The notes under the pieces are model-generated. The model was not told the DNA's origin. It did not search any database and saw only the letters and a program-made list of their open reading frames with translations. A program made the translations under genes and the position numbers. From an uncultured Spirochaetales bacterium (GTDB lineage Bacteria; Spirochaetota; Spirochaetia; Sphaerochaetales; Sphaerochaetaceae): 64,000 bases of DNA. This document shows, piece by piece, positions 24,464 through 34,194 of the stretch. Location: positions 1 to 64,000 of the forward strand of contig CASENB010000002.1 of the NCBI GenBank assembly GCA_949289305.1, in the 5' to 3' direction. Within the stretch, counting starts at the first letter, position 1. Each line of letters begins with the position of its first letter.

Positions 24464-25416
24464 ACTATCTTCTCAAGCGCATAGCTCGTAGTACTCTTCC
24501 ATGTAACGCCCGGAACCAAATAAGAGCCTAGGAAATCCTTGCGGTTTACAAAATTCGGATAGTACTCGCTCTCAAGACAAAAGCCCATGAATGGGCCGAC
24601 AGGAATATTGTCGTATGCGCTGAAATCGCTAGATAGGAACTCTCCCGTATAAAGCTGCACGGAAGGCATAGTAGTTCTCATAGTAAGCCTTCTGTCGCCC
24701 GACTCAACAACAACCTTTCCTTCATCGTTTAAAATAAAGCAATGATCGTATGCGCCGTTCCTTCTCTCTCCGATCTCCTTAAAAGAAGTGAAATCGAAAT
24801 CAGAGCCCTTACTCTCTTTAACATCTGTTGGAATGAGATCGTCTTTTACATCAACATAGGAGGATGAGTCGATCTTGATCTTATGTGATCTGATATCCCC
24901 GCCGCCGTTTAAATTAAAGTACGTGTGGTTTGTAATCGAGACAGGGCATTTCTTATCGCTTCTCACCTGATAGTCTATCGTAAGAATTCCGTCTTCTGTA
25001 AGAAAATAAGTGACAAGCACCTCATGGTTTCCTGGAAATCCCGCGCTTTCAGGGCTTAAAAGAGCAAGCGTTACGGAGTCATCAGAAGAGCCGACGATCT
25101 CGAAGTTCTCGTTTCCGTAGTTTCTCGATCCTGAGTGAAGATTATTTTCCCCATTGTTCTTCTCAAGAACATAATCGCATCCGTCCATACTGAAAGACGC
25201 ACCCTCTATTCTGTTTGCAACAGGCCCTACGACCTGTCCCATATATGACGGGGCATTAACATATGCCTTCCAATCGTCAAACCCAAGGACAGCATTTTTC
25301 CCTTCCAAAGTGAACTTGTTAAGTATCGCGCCTTGGGTCAATATGGATGCGCTGTAATCCCCCTTTGTTATCGTAATACGATACCTCTTTCCATCCAGCT
25401 CTTCTTTTTTCACCAT
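24460..25416 (-). CDS. galM: Aldose 1-epimerase
   Basis: 318 residues. The galactose mutarotase family is shown by GPVANRIEGA (about 64-73), NNGENNLHSG (about 89-98) and NHTYFNL (about 162, catalytic His), with a late acidic residue in CLESEYYP (about 285). It converts the alpha and beta anomers of sugars; an MglBAC galactose/glucose importer lies 15 kb away. The start overlaps the lepA stop (TAATG). Confidence 0.88.
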   Translation of the reverse strand: MVKKEELDGKRYRITITKGDYSASILTQGAILNKFTLEGKNAVLGFDDWKAYVNAPSYMGQVVGPVANRIEGASFSMDGCDYVLEKNNGENNLHSGSRNYGNENFEIVGSSDDSVTLALLSPESAGFPGNHEVLVTYFLTEDGILTIDYQVRSDKKCPVSITNHTYFNLNGGGDIRSHKIKIDSSSYVDVKDDLIPTDVKESKGSDFDFTSFKEIGERRNGAYDHCFILNDEGKVVVESGDRRLTMRTTMPSVQLYTGEFLSSDFSAYDNIPVGPFMGFCLESEYYPNFVNRKDFLGSYLVPGVTWKSTTSYALEKIV

Positions 25417-27224
25417 TACTCTTTCTCCTCCGTTTTTAATACTGCAAGGAATGCAGACTGTGGAATCTCAACGTTTCCTACCATCTTCATCCTCTTCTTT
25501 CCTTCCTTTTGTTTTTCAAGCAGCTTTCTCTTTCTTGAGATGTCTCCGCCATAACACTTTGCAGTTACGTCCTTTCTGTATGCGCTTATCGTCTCCCTTG
25601 CGATTATGCTTGATCCGATCGCAGCCTGAATTGGAATCTTAAACTGCTGACGTGGAATTTCATCCTTAAGTCTTTCGCAGACAATCCTTCCTCTCTGCTG
25701 TGCATTTCCTTTGAATACAAGCTGGGAAAGCGCATCTACAGGCTCGCCGTTTACAAGGATATCGAGACGGACTAGATCCGTCCTCTTATGGCCAATTACC
25801 TGATAATCGAAAGACGCATAACCACGAGAGACGCTCTTTAGCCTGTCATAGAACTCGAAAAGAACTTCGCTTAACGGCATGTCATACCTAAGCTCTACCC
25901 TTTTCTCATCTAAATAGTTCATGGCTGTTTGCACGCCTCTTTTTTCCATGCAAAGGGTTATGATCGCTCCTACGTACTGGCTTGGCGTTATAATGGAAGC
26001 CTCTATATATGGCTCTTCAGCGTAATCGACTTTCGTAGGATCGGGATATTCAAGAGGATTGTCGATCTCAACAGTCTCGCCGTTTTTCAAATGAACTATG
26101 TATCTAACCGACGGACTGGTAAAAACAATTGAGAGATCAAACTCCCTTTCAATCCTTTCCTGTATTACTTCCAAATGCAGCAATCCCAAAAAGCCGCATC
26201 TGAAACCAAAGCCCAAAGCGGCAGAACTGTCCTTCTCATACACAAGGGATGCATCGTTAAGCTTGAGACGCTCGATTGCATCGCAAAGTTCCTCATAGTC
26301 ATTCGTATCTACAGGATAAATAGATGAGAATACCACAGGCTTTATCTCTTTAAAGCCTGGAAGAGGTTCGCTTGCGCCATTGTCCTTCTTGGTTACAGTG
26401 TCTCCGACTCTTATATCGCTGATGTTCTTAACACCTGCAATGAAATATCCAACGTCCCCTGCGCTAAGTTCGCTCTTTGGAGAAAGGGTAAGCTTGAAAC
26501 ATCCAACCTCTTCAACCTTATAAGTAGAGCCCGAGTGCATAAAAACTATTTCATCGCCTGCTTTAACGCTTCCTGAAAACAGTCTTGCATGTACTATTAC
26601 GCCCCTATATGGATCATAATGGCTGTCGAAAATCAAAGCTTTTAAAGGATCTTCGCTCTTTCCCTCGGGAGCAGGAATAAGATTTACAATCGCTTCAAAT
26701 AGATCGTCAACCCCTTCTCCTGTCTTTGCGCTTACCTTTACCGCCATATCAGGATCGAGTCCTAAATCATGATCTATCTGATGGAGACATGAATCTATAT
26801 CGGCGCTAGGAAGATCTATCTTGTTGATTACAGGTATGATCTCAAGATCGTGCTCCATCGCAAGATAAAGGTTCGCAAGCGTCTGCGCCTCAACTCCTTG
26901 GCTCGCATCAATTAAAAGAAGCGCTCCTTCGCATGAAGAAATTGCACGGCTTACTTCGTATGTGAAGTCGACGTGTCCCGGAGTGTCTACCAAATTAAGT
27001 TCATATTCGTTTCCATCTTTTGCAGTATATGTAATCGTCACTGCCTGGCTTTTAATCGTAATGCCCCTTTCCCTCTCGATATCCATATTGTCGAGTATCT
27101 GGCTCTGCTGGGGGCCTCTGGAATTAACGAGCCTCGCCCGCTCGATAAAACGATCTGCGAGCGTGCTCTTTCCATGGTCGATGTGTGCAATAATACAGAA
27201 ATTTCTCTTTCTTGATGTTTGCAT
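25416..27224 (-). CDS. lepA: Elongation factor 4 (LepA)
   Basis: 602 residues, full length. The G1 motif AHIDHGKSTLADR (about 13-25), G3 DTPGHVDF (about 79) and G4 NKIDLP (about 134) are intact. The LepA-specific C-terminal domain follows, ending GNVEIPQSAF. A ribosomal GTPase acting on stalled or mis-translocated ribosomes. It starts five bases after the ftsH stop. Confidence 0.95.
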   Translation of the reverse strand: MQTSRKRNFCIIAHIDHGKSTLADRFIERARLVNSRGPQQSQILDNMDIERERGITIKSQAVTITYTAKDGNEYELNLVDTPGHVDFTYEVSRAISSCEGALLLIDASQGVEAQTLANLYLAMEHDLEIIPVINKIDLPSADIDSCLHQIDHDLGLDPDMAVKVSAKTGEGVDDLFEAIVNLIPAPEGKSEDPLKALIFDSHYDPYRGVIVHARLFSGSVKAGDEIVFMHSGSTYKVEEVGCFKLTLSPKSELSAGDVGYFIAGVKNISDIRVGDTVTKKDNGASEPLPGFKEIKPVVFSSIYPVDTNDYEELCDAIERLKLNDASLVYEKDSSAALGFGFRCGFLGLLHLEVIQERIEREFDLSIVFTSPSVRYIVHLKNGETVEIDNPLEYPDPTKVDYAEEPYIEASIITPSQYVGAIITLCMEKRGVQTAMNYLDEKRVELRYDMPLSEVLFEFYDRLKSVSRGYASFDYQVIGHKRTDLVRLDILVNGEPVDALSQLVFKGNAQQRGRIVCERLKDEIPRQQFKIPIQAAIGSSIIARETISAYRKDVTAKCYGGDISRKRKLLEKQKEGKKRMKMVGNVEIPQSAFLAVLKTEEKE

Positions 27225-27228
27225 ATGC

Positions 27229-29244
27229 CTATTTTAATTCCGTAATGTGTTTTACTGGAGGAAAACCGAACATCTCTCTGATTTCGCTGTCATCGAGAGT
27301 CTCCTTCTTAACCAGTTCTTCTGTCAGCCTATCGAGCTGATCACGATGCTCTGTAAGAGTATTCATCGTGTAGTTCATACATTTCTTAAGAATCTTCTGA
27401 ACCTCTTCATCGATTCGTCTTGCAGTCTCTTCAGAGTAGTCCTTATGCTGTGCGATCTCACGGCCAAGGAATATCGGCTCACTTCCATCTGATGACAGAT
27501 TTATGAATCCAAGATCGCTCATGCCCCACTCTGTTACCATGCGTCTTGCAATCTCAGTCGCCTTCTGATTATCGTTGCTAGTGCCGGTCGTAGTAACTCC
27601 ATATACGATCTTCTCTGCGGCATAGCCTCCCATGATCATCATAATAAGCTCTTCAAGCATCGTCTGATTTCTTGAGTATACGTCTTTCTCAGGAAGAGAC
27701 ATCGTAATGCCAAGAGCCCTTCCATGAGGTATTATGGTAACCTTATGCAAAGGATCTGCTGTCGGAAGGTAATAGTGCATCAAAGTATGTCCTGCCTCGT
27801 GGTATGCAGTTGCCCTCTTTTCATCTTCCGTCATGAACCTAGACTCTCTTGCAACTCCTAGAATGATCTTATCTCTTGCCTTTTCAAAGTCCTGCATAGA
27901 TACTGTCATCCTGTTTTCCCTAGCTGCAAAGAGCGCCGCTTCGTTTACGAGATTCGCAAGATCAGCTCCGCTTGTTCCAGGGGTTGCACGTGCAATCCTG
28001 TCAAGAGAAACAGACGGATCAAGGTGAACCTTTCTAGTATGAATCCTCAGTACGTCAAGTCTTTCCTGAACATCTGGAAGCTCTACGACTACCTGCCTGT
28101 CAAAACGTCCTGGGCGAAGAAGCGCCGGATCTAATACGTCTGGGCGGTTTGTCGCGGCAATTACGATGATTCCAGGATCAGAAGAGAAGCCGTCCATCTC
28201 AACAAGCATCTGGTTAAGCGTCTGCTCCCTCTCATCGTGTCCGCCGCCAAGACCTGTGCCTCTAGCTCTTCCTACAGCGTCAAGCTCATCTATAAAGAGG
28301 ATACAAGGGGCGTTCTTTCTTCCAGTTTCAAAGAGGTCTCTAACCCTCGCAGCTCCCATACCTACGAACATCTCGACGAAATCTGAACCTGAGGTGTGGA
28401 AGAAGTTTACGCCGGCCTCTCCGGCGACAGCTCTTGCCAAAAGGGTCTTACCAGTTCCCGGAGGGCCTACAAGAAGTACGCCTTTAGGAATTCTTGCGCC
28501 AATTTTCACAAAGCGCTCAGGGTGTTTAAGGAAGTCAACGACCTCTTCAAGCTCGTACTTAGCCTCTTTCTGCCCTGCAACGTCTGAGAATTTTACCACT
28601 TTGTCTTTTTTATCGAACTTCTGAGCGTGAGACTTTCCAAGAGAGCCCATCATTTTTGAACCGCCTTGCACTCCAGTCTGGCGGAAGATCATCATCATCA
28701 TTGCAATGAAGATTATCCAAGGCAGAAGCTGTATTACGATATACCAGAACGGAAGAGGCGCAGTAGAGCCTATTACGTTTACGTTGTTATCAAGCAGTTT
28801 CTGCATCAGGGTCGGATCTGAATATGGAATCCTTGACTCCCCTGCCATTCCGTTTGTATATGTGAACTCTATGGAAACGTTATCGAGAATAGTCGCACTT
28901 GCTACATTTCCCGATTCAACAGCATTTATAAACTGACTGTAAGAGACGCTCGTGCTAGATCTTGCAACACTTGAGTCCGTAAAAATCATATAGACGAAAG
29001 ACGCAATCAGAAGGATGAAGATGACTAATGCAACTTTGTTAGGCCTTCCCCCCTTGAACTTAGGGCCTCCTGAGCCTGAGTTATCTCCATCGCTGCCCCA
29101 GTAGCGATACTGGTCGTATGGATTTTTCCCCTTCTTTTTCTTATCTTCGTCCTTTCCCTCGGGCTTTTTGTCCTCCGGTGGCGTATTCGTATTGTTATTT
29201 TCGTTTTTTATCTCGTCGTCTTTTTTCTCAAAATCGTCCATCAT
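27229..29244 (-). CDS. ftsH: Membrane AAA+ zinc protease FtsH
   Basis: 671 residues. A long charged Asp/Glu/Lys/Asn-rich N-terminus (1-65) precedes two membrane segments (about 72-90 and 165-187). The AAA domain has Walker A GPPGTGKT (about 260) and Walker [12 protein letters not shown] (about 315). The protease zinc site HEAGH lies at about 482. It degrades membrane and regulatory proteins. The charged N-terminal extension is longer than in the E. coli protein. It follows tilS and leads lepA-galM-udk. Confidence 0.95.
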   Translation of the reverse strand: MMDDFEKKDDEIKNENNNTNTPPEDKKPEGKDEDKKKKGKNPYDQYRYWGSDGDNSGSGGPKFKGGRPNKVALVIFILLIASFVYMIFTDSSVARSSTSVSYSQFINAVESGNVASATILDNVSIEFTYTNGMAGESRIPYSDPTLMQKLLDNNVNVIGSTAPLPFWYIVIQLLPWIIFIAMMMMIFRQTGVQGGSKMMGSLGKSHAQKFDKKDKVVKFSDVAGQKEAKYELEEVVDFLKHPERFVKIGARIPKGVLLVGPPGTGKTLLARAVAGEAGVNFFHTSGSDFVEMFVGMGAARVRDLFETGRKNAPCILFIDELDAVGRARGTGLGGGHDEREQTLNQMLVEMDGFSSDPGIIVIAATNRPDVLDPALLRPGRFDRQVVVELPDVQERLDVLRIHTRKVHLDPSVSLDRIARATPGTSGADLANLVNEAALFAARENRMTVSMQDFEKARDKIILGVARESRFMTEDEKRATAYHEAGHTLMHYYLPTADPLHKVTIIPHGRALGITMSLPEKDVYSRNQTMLEELIMMIMGGYAAEKIVYGVTTTGTSNDNQKATEIARRMVTEWGMSDLGFINLSSDGSEPIFLGREIAQHKDYSEETARRIDEEVQKILKKCMNYTMNTLTEHRDQLDRLTEELVKKETLDDSEIREMFGFPPVKHITELK

Positions 29245-29294
29245 TTTAATCCTTTCTATGAATATATAGGATTTTTATTTTGCAAACAATAGAG

Positions 29295-30566
29295 TTATAG
29301 AAAGCATTTCTCGTCCTCTAAGCTTACATATATTCCGTCTTTGTTAAGTAATCTTTTAGCTAGCCTGTCTTTAGCTCCGAAGATTCGGGCAAAGACCGCT
29401 ATAATGCCATTTCTATCTTCAAGAATAAAGAAATATGGAACCTTGTATTCTTTTTCAAGTTCTTTTAACCTCTTTCTCCCCTCTTTGAGTTCTATTATAT
29501 CCGTAGATCTTGATAAACGAAATACTACAGGATAAGAAAGACTTTTGAAATCTATTTTAAGTGTTTTTTCGTCCCGTTTTTCAGTATTTACCCTGTAAAT
29601 CAAGTTTTGATAATCAAAAGAAGAGCTCCCGTCGAGAAGCAGGCTATCCCTTTTTCTAAAGACTTTCACATCGTCATCATTCGTTTTGAGGATAAAACGA
29701 TCGCAGAAAAAGGATGTTGAATTGACTATGCTTCTATCGGCGTTCTTTATAATGCCGCGAGGAAGGCGGGATGAGTAGCCAAGCTCTCCGTTGATCTTAT
29801 AAAAGACCTCCGCTCTTTTTAAGGGATTTGATGAAATATAATCTGATCGGCTGAAAGAAAAAGCTTCCCCTTCTGTTATTTTTACGTCCTCTCCTCTTTC
29901 ATTTGCCTTCTGCATGTTAAGCGCGATAGACGAAAGCATATCTTTTTCTTTTTCGCTTAAAAGAGGAAGAATATTATGTCTTATGTAATTGCGTTTATAT
30001 CTTACATCATCATTCGTGCTGTCAAACGAGTAGCTAAGATTCTCTTCTTTTAAATATCCGTTTATGACATCTTTCGAAACTGTTAAAAGAGGACGGAATA
30101 TCCTACCGTTCTGCCGTCTTATCCCTTCCATCTTATAAATGGGAGAACCTGATAATATCCTCATTATGATAGTCTCTGCCTGATCGTCCTTATGATGGGC
30201 CGTCAGAACATAGTCAACGTCTAACGATAAAAGTTTTTCATACCTTAATTTTCTTGCTGCCGCCTCAAGCCCGATCCTCTCCTTTTGAGCAAGATCGGAG
30301 ACAGATCCTTTTTCAAGCGTTATTATTTTAAGCGGTATGCCAAAGCGCATTGCATTCTCAGCATTAAGATCAAGCTCTTTTTCAAGCTCTTTTTCATCTC
30401 TTAGATTATGATTGACATAGACTGCGATGCTTCTCTCTTTTGGAAGAAGAGATAAAAGCGCAAGAGAATCAGATCCGCCTGAGAAGGCTAAAGCCAGGCG
30501 GCCTTCTGGAATTATAATGCTAGAGAGAATTTGCTCTTTGAACGACTGCAAGATAATCCTCTCCAT
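29295..30566 (-). CDS. tilS: tRNA(Ile)-lysidine synthase
   Basis: 423 residues. The PP-loop FSGGSDSLALL (about 29-39) and the family sequence AHHKDDQAETIIMRIL (about 121-136) are clear. It modifies C34 of the AUA-reading tRNA-Ile to lysidine. Its start lies inside pth (47-bp overlap), an arrangement that predicts coupled translation. The pth-tilS-ftsH order matches Borrelia. Confidence 0.9.
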   Translation of the reverse strand: MERIILQSFKEQILSSIIIPEGRLALAFSGGSDSLALLSLLPKERSIAVYVNHNLRDEKELEKELDLNAENAMRFGIPLKIITLEKGSVSDLAQKERIGLEAAARKLRYEKLLSLDVDYVLTAHHKDDQAETIIMRILSGSPIYKMEGIRRQNGRIFRPLLTVSKDVINGYLKEENLSYSFDSTNDDVRYKRNYIRHNILPLLSEKEKDMLSSIALNMQKANERGEDVKITEGEAFSFSRSDYISSNPLKRAEVFYKINGELGYSSRLPRGIIKNADRSIVNSTSFFCDRFILKTNDDDVKVFRKRDSLLLDGSSSFDYQNLIYRVNTEKRDEKTLKIDFKSLSYPVVFRLSRSTDIIELKEGRKRLKELEKEYKVPYFFILEDRNGIIAVFARIFGAKDRLAKRLLNKDGIYVSLEDEKCFL

Positions 30567-31059
30567 TTAGAAGCGAATCTATCGCATCGGAAGCACGATC
30601 TAAAGCTGGATCTAAAACACTCATCTCATCCTCTGTAAATGAAGAGAGGACGTGATCGACTACCTCTACCCCCTCTTTAGGCCTTCCAATTCCCACATAC
30701 ACCCTTATAAAATCAGGGCCTATAGCTGAAATGATGCTTTTAAGTCCGTTGTGTCCTGCCGCAGATCCGCCTTTTTTTATCCTGATTTTTCCAAGAGGAA
30801 GATCCATATTGTCGACAATAACAATAATCTTCTCTTCATCCTTTACTAAAGAAGGAAATATGATGCCTGAATTATTCATGTATGTCAGCGGTTCTACCAA
30901 AGTAAGATCTTTAGAGACAGCCCATTTATATGAGTGAAGGCAGCGCTTACGGAGCCTTAGCCCTTTCTTCGCTGCCAACTTCTCTAAAGCCATGAAGCCG
31001 ACATTATGCCTGCTTCTGCTATACTTTGGACCAGGATTTCCAAGTCCGAATACTATCAC
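30520..31059 (-). CDS. pth: Peptidyl-tRNA hydrolase
   Basis: About 179 residues from the GTG at 31059, two bases after the rplY stop. The longer frame to 31110 is rplY's repetitive tail read out of frame. FGLGNPGPKYSRSRHNVGF (about 4-22) carries the catalytic His, followed by PLTYMNNSG, VDNMDLPLGKIRIKKGGSAAGHNGLKS. It releases peptides from drop-off peptidyl-tRNA. Confidence 0.93.
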   Translation of the reverse strand: MIVFGLGNPGPKYSRSRHNVGFMALEKLAAKKGLRLRKRCLHSYKWAVSKDLTLVEPLTYMNNSGIIFPSLVKDEEKIIVIVDNMDLPLGKIRIKKGGSAAGHNGLKSIISAIGPDFIRVYVGIGRPKEGVEVVDHVLSSFTEDEMSVLDPALDRASDAIDSLLNGEDYLAVVQRANSL

Positions 31060-31060
31060 T

Positions 31061-31690
31061 TTACTTTGTCTCTGTTGCTGTAGTATCAGTTGCTGCTGCC
31101 TCTGTTGCATCAGCTTCTGCTGCTGGAGCTGCTTCTACCTTTACAGGCTTTACAGTTGCAACTGTAGCATCAAGAACGTCGTTGATTTTAACACCTTCGC
31201 TTAACTTGATATCTGCAAGCTTTAAGCTCTCGTTCATTCCAAGTGAAGATACGTCTAGAGTTAGCATCTCAGGTAGGTCTTTTGGAAGACACTCGATCTC
31301 TACTTCATGGATAACCTGATCAAGAACACCACCCTCTCTAACACCTGCAGGAGTTCCGATAAGTTCAATTCTTACGTGAGTTCTTACAGCCTGACCTCTT
31401 GTTACTTCATAGAAGTCAATGTGGTGGATTACGTTTCTAAGAAGATCTTCCTGATATGTCTTAACAAATACCTCATGAGTCTTCTCACCCTTTACATCAA
31501 GCGTAATAAGAGTTGACTCACCATATCCCCTTCTGTTGTTGTTGAAAGTGCGAGCATCTACAGAGATGTGTAGTGGTGCTTCCTTTCCGTAAACAACTGC
31601 TGGAATTCTTCCGCTTCTTAGAAGTCTTCTTGAACCTCTAGTACCGAAATCTGAAACTCTTAGTTCAGCTTCAAGTCTTTTTTCGCTCAT
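31061..31690 (-). CDS. rplY: 50S ribosomal protein L25 (Ctc type)
   Basis: 209 residues, the long Ctc form: an N-terminal L25 domain binding 5S rRNA (about 1-95) plus a TL5-like C-terminal domain. The tail from about 180 is a low-complexity Ala/Thr/Glu run. The gene has its own promoter; the downstream pth starts two bases after its stop. Confidence 0.92.
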   Translation of the reverse strand: MSEKRLEAELRVSDFGTRGSRRLLRSGRIPAVVYGKEAPLHISVDARTFNNNRRGYGESTLITLDVKGEKTHEVFVKTYQEDLLRNVIHHIDFYEVTRGQAVRTHVRIELIGTPAGVREGGVLDQVIHEVEIECLPKDLPEMLTLDVSSLGMNESLKLADIKLSEGVKINDVLDATVATVKPVKVEAAPAAEADATEAAATDTTATETK

Positions 31691-31756
31691 TTTATTCTCC
31701 TTATACTCTCATTGGCTTTTCCAACTACCATGGAGTTATGATTTTAAACCTTGTAG

Positions 31757-31785
31757 ATAATACATAAATACTCACAAATTGTAAA
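31757..31785 (-). promoter_or_regulatory. rplY promoter
   Basis: Minus strand: -35 TTTACA (31785-31780), 17-nt spacer, -10 TATTAT (31762-31757), about 65 nt before the rplY ATG, which follows an AAGGAGAA Shine-Dalgarno. The AT-rich stretch from 31786 to 31989 shows nothing else I can name. Confidence 0.6.
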
Positions 31786-31989
31786 TAAAAACTTGTCAAA
31801 AATTATTAACAATACAGCAAGATTCAATTAACAATATGAAATATAGAAATTTATTATTTTTCAATTACAATGTTATATGGACATCCTCAAATGACTTCTA
31901 AAAATATCATAAAAATTACTATAAGAATTCCGATAATTAGACGAAATTTGTCTCTTTTTTATCGATAATATTAACACATTAATTCTCTT

Positions 31990-32063
31990 AAAAAGAAATT
32001 GCCAGAGGATTCCTCTGGCTCTACGGCGGGGAGCATGCCCCTGTTCGGCTTAATGTCCGACCT
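31990..32063 (-). ncRNA. Candidate small RNA between tRNA-Gln and rplY
   Basis: Three consecutive hairpins on the minus strand: TCGG/CCGA (32060-32045), GGGG/CCCC around CATGCT (32041-32028), and a perfect GCCAGAGG-AAT-CCTCTGGC (32019-32001), followed by AATTTCTTTTT. The last is a strong intrinsic terminator. TATATT at 32075-32070 could be a -10, though no good -35 is seen. A short folded transcript of about 70 nt with its own terminator fits better than a gene leader. It contains no convincing ORF. It matches no RNA family I know. Confidence 0.45.
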
Positions 32064-32146
32064 ATTCGTAATATAACATAAAATTCTAGATTAAACAGTA
32101 TTTATTTTCTTTTTTGAAGTTATCATCATTATCTTTTAGAACTAGA

Positions 32147-32178
32147 TAAAAAAATAACTCCTTGCTAATTTAGGAGTT
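32147..32178 (-). terminator. Terminator after tRNA-Gln
   Basis: Minus strand: AACTCCT/AGGAGTT hairpin (32178-32156) then a run of T. It ends the ispE-spoVG-tRNA-Gln transcript. Confidence 0.7.
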
Positions 32179-32185
32179 ACAAAAA

Positions 32186-32257
32186 CAGGGAAGGCAGGAC
32201 TCGAACCTACGATGCCGGCACCAAAAACCAGAGCCTTAACCACTTGGCGACTTCCCT
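32186..32257 (-). tRNA. tRNA-Gln (anticodon TTG)
   Basis: The cloverleaf folds fully by eye on the minus strand: a 7-bp acceptor stem (AGGGAAG/CTTCCCT) with discriminator G, anticodon stem CTGGT/GCCGG with loop TTTTGGT giving anticodon TTG, and T arm GTAGG-TTCGAGT-CCTGC. CCA is not encoded. It lies 53 bp after spoVG and is followed by a terminator. Confidence 0.9.
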
Positions 32258-32310
32258 ACTAAATTTTGACCGCTATCATTTTATAGAAAGACGTAAAGAT
32301 GATCAAGAGT

Positions 32311-32571
32311 TTATTTTCCTATGGTTTCATTGTACTTGCTGATAATCATATCTGTTAATTTATTTCTGAATTCCTGATTAACAGGATGAACAAAGTCCAA
32401 ATAGTCCCCATCCTTACCACGTCTGCTCGGCATGGAAACAATGAATTTCCCATCGTTTTCCACTATCCTGATATTATGAATTGCAAGTTCATTATCCAAA
32501 CTAATTGAAACATATGCTTTCAGACGTGAATTATCTATTAGCCTATCAATCCTTATTTCGGTTACTTCCAT
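32311..32571 (-). CDS. spoVG: Regulator SpoVG
   Basis: 86 residues: MEVTEIRIDRL start, VSISLDNELAIHNIRI, and MPSRRGKDGDYLDFVHPVNQEFR, the family core. SpoVG is a small nucleic-acid-binding regulator; the Borrelia homologue binds DNA and RNA. It is 20 bp downstream of ispE, with the same neighbours as in other spirochaetes. Confidence 0.95.
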   Translation of the reverse strand: MEVTEIRIDRLIDNSRLKAYVSISLDNELAIHNIRIVENDGKFIVSMPSRRGKDGDYLDFVHPVNQEFRNKLTDMIISKYNETIGK

Positions 32572-32590
32572 CTCTATCCCACAAAGAAAA

Positions 32591-33388
32591 CTATATAAGT
32601 TTTGTATAGGTTCTATTTACATTAATATCAATTATATTGTCAATAAAACTCTTTTTTCCAAGGCCGAAATATGTAGAACCGCTTCCTGAGAGACTGAAGT
32701 AGTCATAATACTGGCAAATCTTTTCAAAATAAGGAGATCTTTTCACTACAAGTTCAAAATCATTGTCATATGAGCAACCATCATATATTTCTAACGCATC
32801 TGAAAGAGGGGCAAAACTTCTGACAGAATTGTCTAATTTGTAATAAGCGTCTTTTGTGTCCTGAGAAAAAGACGGAACAAAAAGATCGACGTCTCCTTTT
32901 AAAGAAGGGACCTCTTTTACAACCTCTCCTCGCCCCTTTACCCTTGCAGCGCTGAATCCTGTAATGAAGAATGGAAGATCAGATCCGATAGAAAGAGAAA
33001 GGTCTAAAAGCTCATCCATGCTTAAAGGATTGCAAAAGCGTTCATTCAAATATTTAAGTATTGAAGAACCATTCGAACTTCCACCTCCTAGTCCTGCTTT
33101 AGATGGAATATGTTTTTCAATATTTATTAAAAGAGTAAAGCTAATTCCCGTTTTTTTTGAAAAAGCCAATGCAGCCTTCTCCATTATATCCTTTCCGCGA
33201 TCAAGATAGTCCTTGTTTCCATCTATTGAGATGACGGTCTCACTGCTATCTTTTAAATCCAAATAGATATCATCATGAAGATCGATTAAATGAAAGTACG
33301 AATCGATATTGTGAAATCCGTCTTCCCTTTTATCTAGCACCTTTAAACCTATATTTATCTTTGCATACGACCTGATTTTTTCCTGCAT
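32591..33388 (-). CDS. ispE: 4-diphosphocytidyl-2-C-methyl-D-erythritol kinase
   Basis: About 265 residues. GHMP-kinase fold: AKINIGLKVLDKREDGFHN (about 9-27), the ATP loop PSKAGLGGGSSNGS (about 93-106) and the C-terminal LSGSGSTYFG. It belongs to the MEP isoprenoid pathway. I start it at the ATG at 33388 (MQEKIRSYAK) rather than two codons earlier, because the -10 box TACAAT lies only six bases upstream of this ATG. Confidence 0.92.
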   Translation of the reverse strand: MQEKIRSYAKINIGLKVLDKREDGFHNIDSYFHLIDLHDDIYLDLKDSSETVISIDGNKDYLDRGKDIMEKAALAFSKKTGISFTLLINIEKHIPSKAGLGGGSSNGSSILKYLNERFCNPLSMDELLDLSLSIGSDLPFFITGFSAARVKGRGEVVKEVPSLKGDVDLFVPSFSQDTKDAYYKLDNSVRSFAPLSDALEIYDGCSYDNDFELVVKRSPYFEKICQYYDYFSLSGSGSTYFGLGKKSFIDNIIDINVNRTYTKLI

Positions 33389-33394
33389 TGCCAT

Positions 33395-33423
33395 ATTGTA
33401 ACATTAGCTATGTTCAAAACCAA
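33395..33423 (-). promoter_or_regulatory. ispE promoter, leaderless geometry
   Basis: Minus strand: -35 TTGGTT (33423-33418), 17-nt spacer, -10 TACAAT (33400-33395), then six bases to the ATG at 33388. Transcription would begin at or beside the start codon. It faces away from the promoter of the HAD gene at 33448. Confidence 0.55.
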
Positions 33424-33447
33424 GGTTTTTATATATCATAAAGCTTT

Positions 33448-34194
33448 GTGAAAGGACTAATAATAGATAAGGACGGTACATTATTTCACTACGGATATGT
33501 CTGGGGCAGCGTAGTTTCTGACGCTGTCGTCAGCGGACTATCAAAACTTGGGCTGAAAGGGGAAAAGTTAAATAAGACTGCCCATAAGTTTGAAATGTAC
33601 TTCGGCGTAGACAGGGAAGGCAACAACTATAAAAACGGCATTCTCTTCCGTCCAGATCTCATTGTTCTTTCAATTGCAAAAATGGTAATTGCCTCTCTTG
33701 CTGCAGGATTAAATCCTTTCAAGGTAAAAGACATAGTATTCGTCGAGCTATCAGGAATCGGAGACAGGATTAAAAGCGAGATTGCAAACAAGGACTTCCC
33801 AGGGCTTAAAGAACTCTTCTTCTCTTTAAAAGAGAGGGGATATAAGATTGGAATCGTTACAAACGACAATGAAGCCACAACACGTCTCTTCCTCTCTTAT
33901 ATAGGAATTGAAGATTGCGTAGACTTCATTAGAGGGGACGGAAAAGGTGCGAAGAAAAAGCCGAATCCGGAAGCTTTCAATCAGTTCATAAAGGAATTCG
34001 GCCTAAAAAGAGAAGATGTCGCGGTAATCGGAGACAGCAAACAGGATATGGATTTCGCAAAAAGGGCAAAGGCAGGGTACAAAGTAGCCGTTCTTACCGG
34101 ATCTGGAGATGAAAAGCTGTTAAACAAAATGGCAGATGCTGTCTATCCGACGATTTTAGACATCGTAAAAGATCCCGTATTATTCAGCAAATAG
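33448..34194 (+). CDS. HAD-family phosphatase
   Basis: 248 residues, GTG start. HAD motif I DKDGTLF (about 7-13), motif II VTND (about 140), motif III lysine in GAKKKPNP (about 171-178) and motif IV GDSKQDMDFAKRA (about 192) are all present with a helical cap. It resembles phosphoglycolate phosphatases, but substrate cannot be told. No Shine-Dalgarno is seen; TATCAT ends eight bases before the GTG, so it may be leaderless. The 3' end overlaps the convergent cysK. Confidence 0.8.
   Translation: MKGLIIDKDGTLFHYGYVWGSVVSDAVVSGLSKLGLKGEKLNKTAHKFEMYFGVDREGNNYKNGILFRPDLIVLSIAKMVIASLAAGLNPFKVKDIVFVELSGIGDRIKSEIANKDFPGLKELFFSLKERGYKIGIVTNDNEATTRLFLSYIGIEDCVDFIRGDGKGAKKKPNPEAFNQFIKEFGLKREDVAVIGDSKQDMDFAKRAKAGYKVAVLTGSGDEKLLNKMADAVYPTILDIVKDPVLFSK

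Noticed and set aside
31026..31319. Plus-strand Ser/Ala/Val-rich frame of 97 codons
   Set aside because: It mirrors the Ala/Thr-rich low-complexity tail of rplY; composition explains the open frame.
32028..32100. Short peptide (13 codons) on plus at the ATG near 32035
   Set aside because: No Shine-Dalgarno or promoter, and the sequence is better explained as stems of the minus-strand small RNA.
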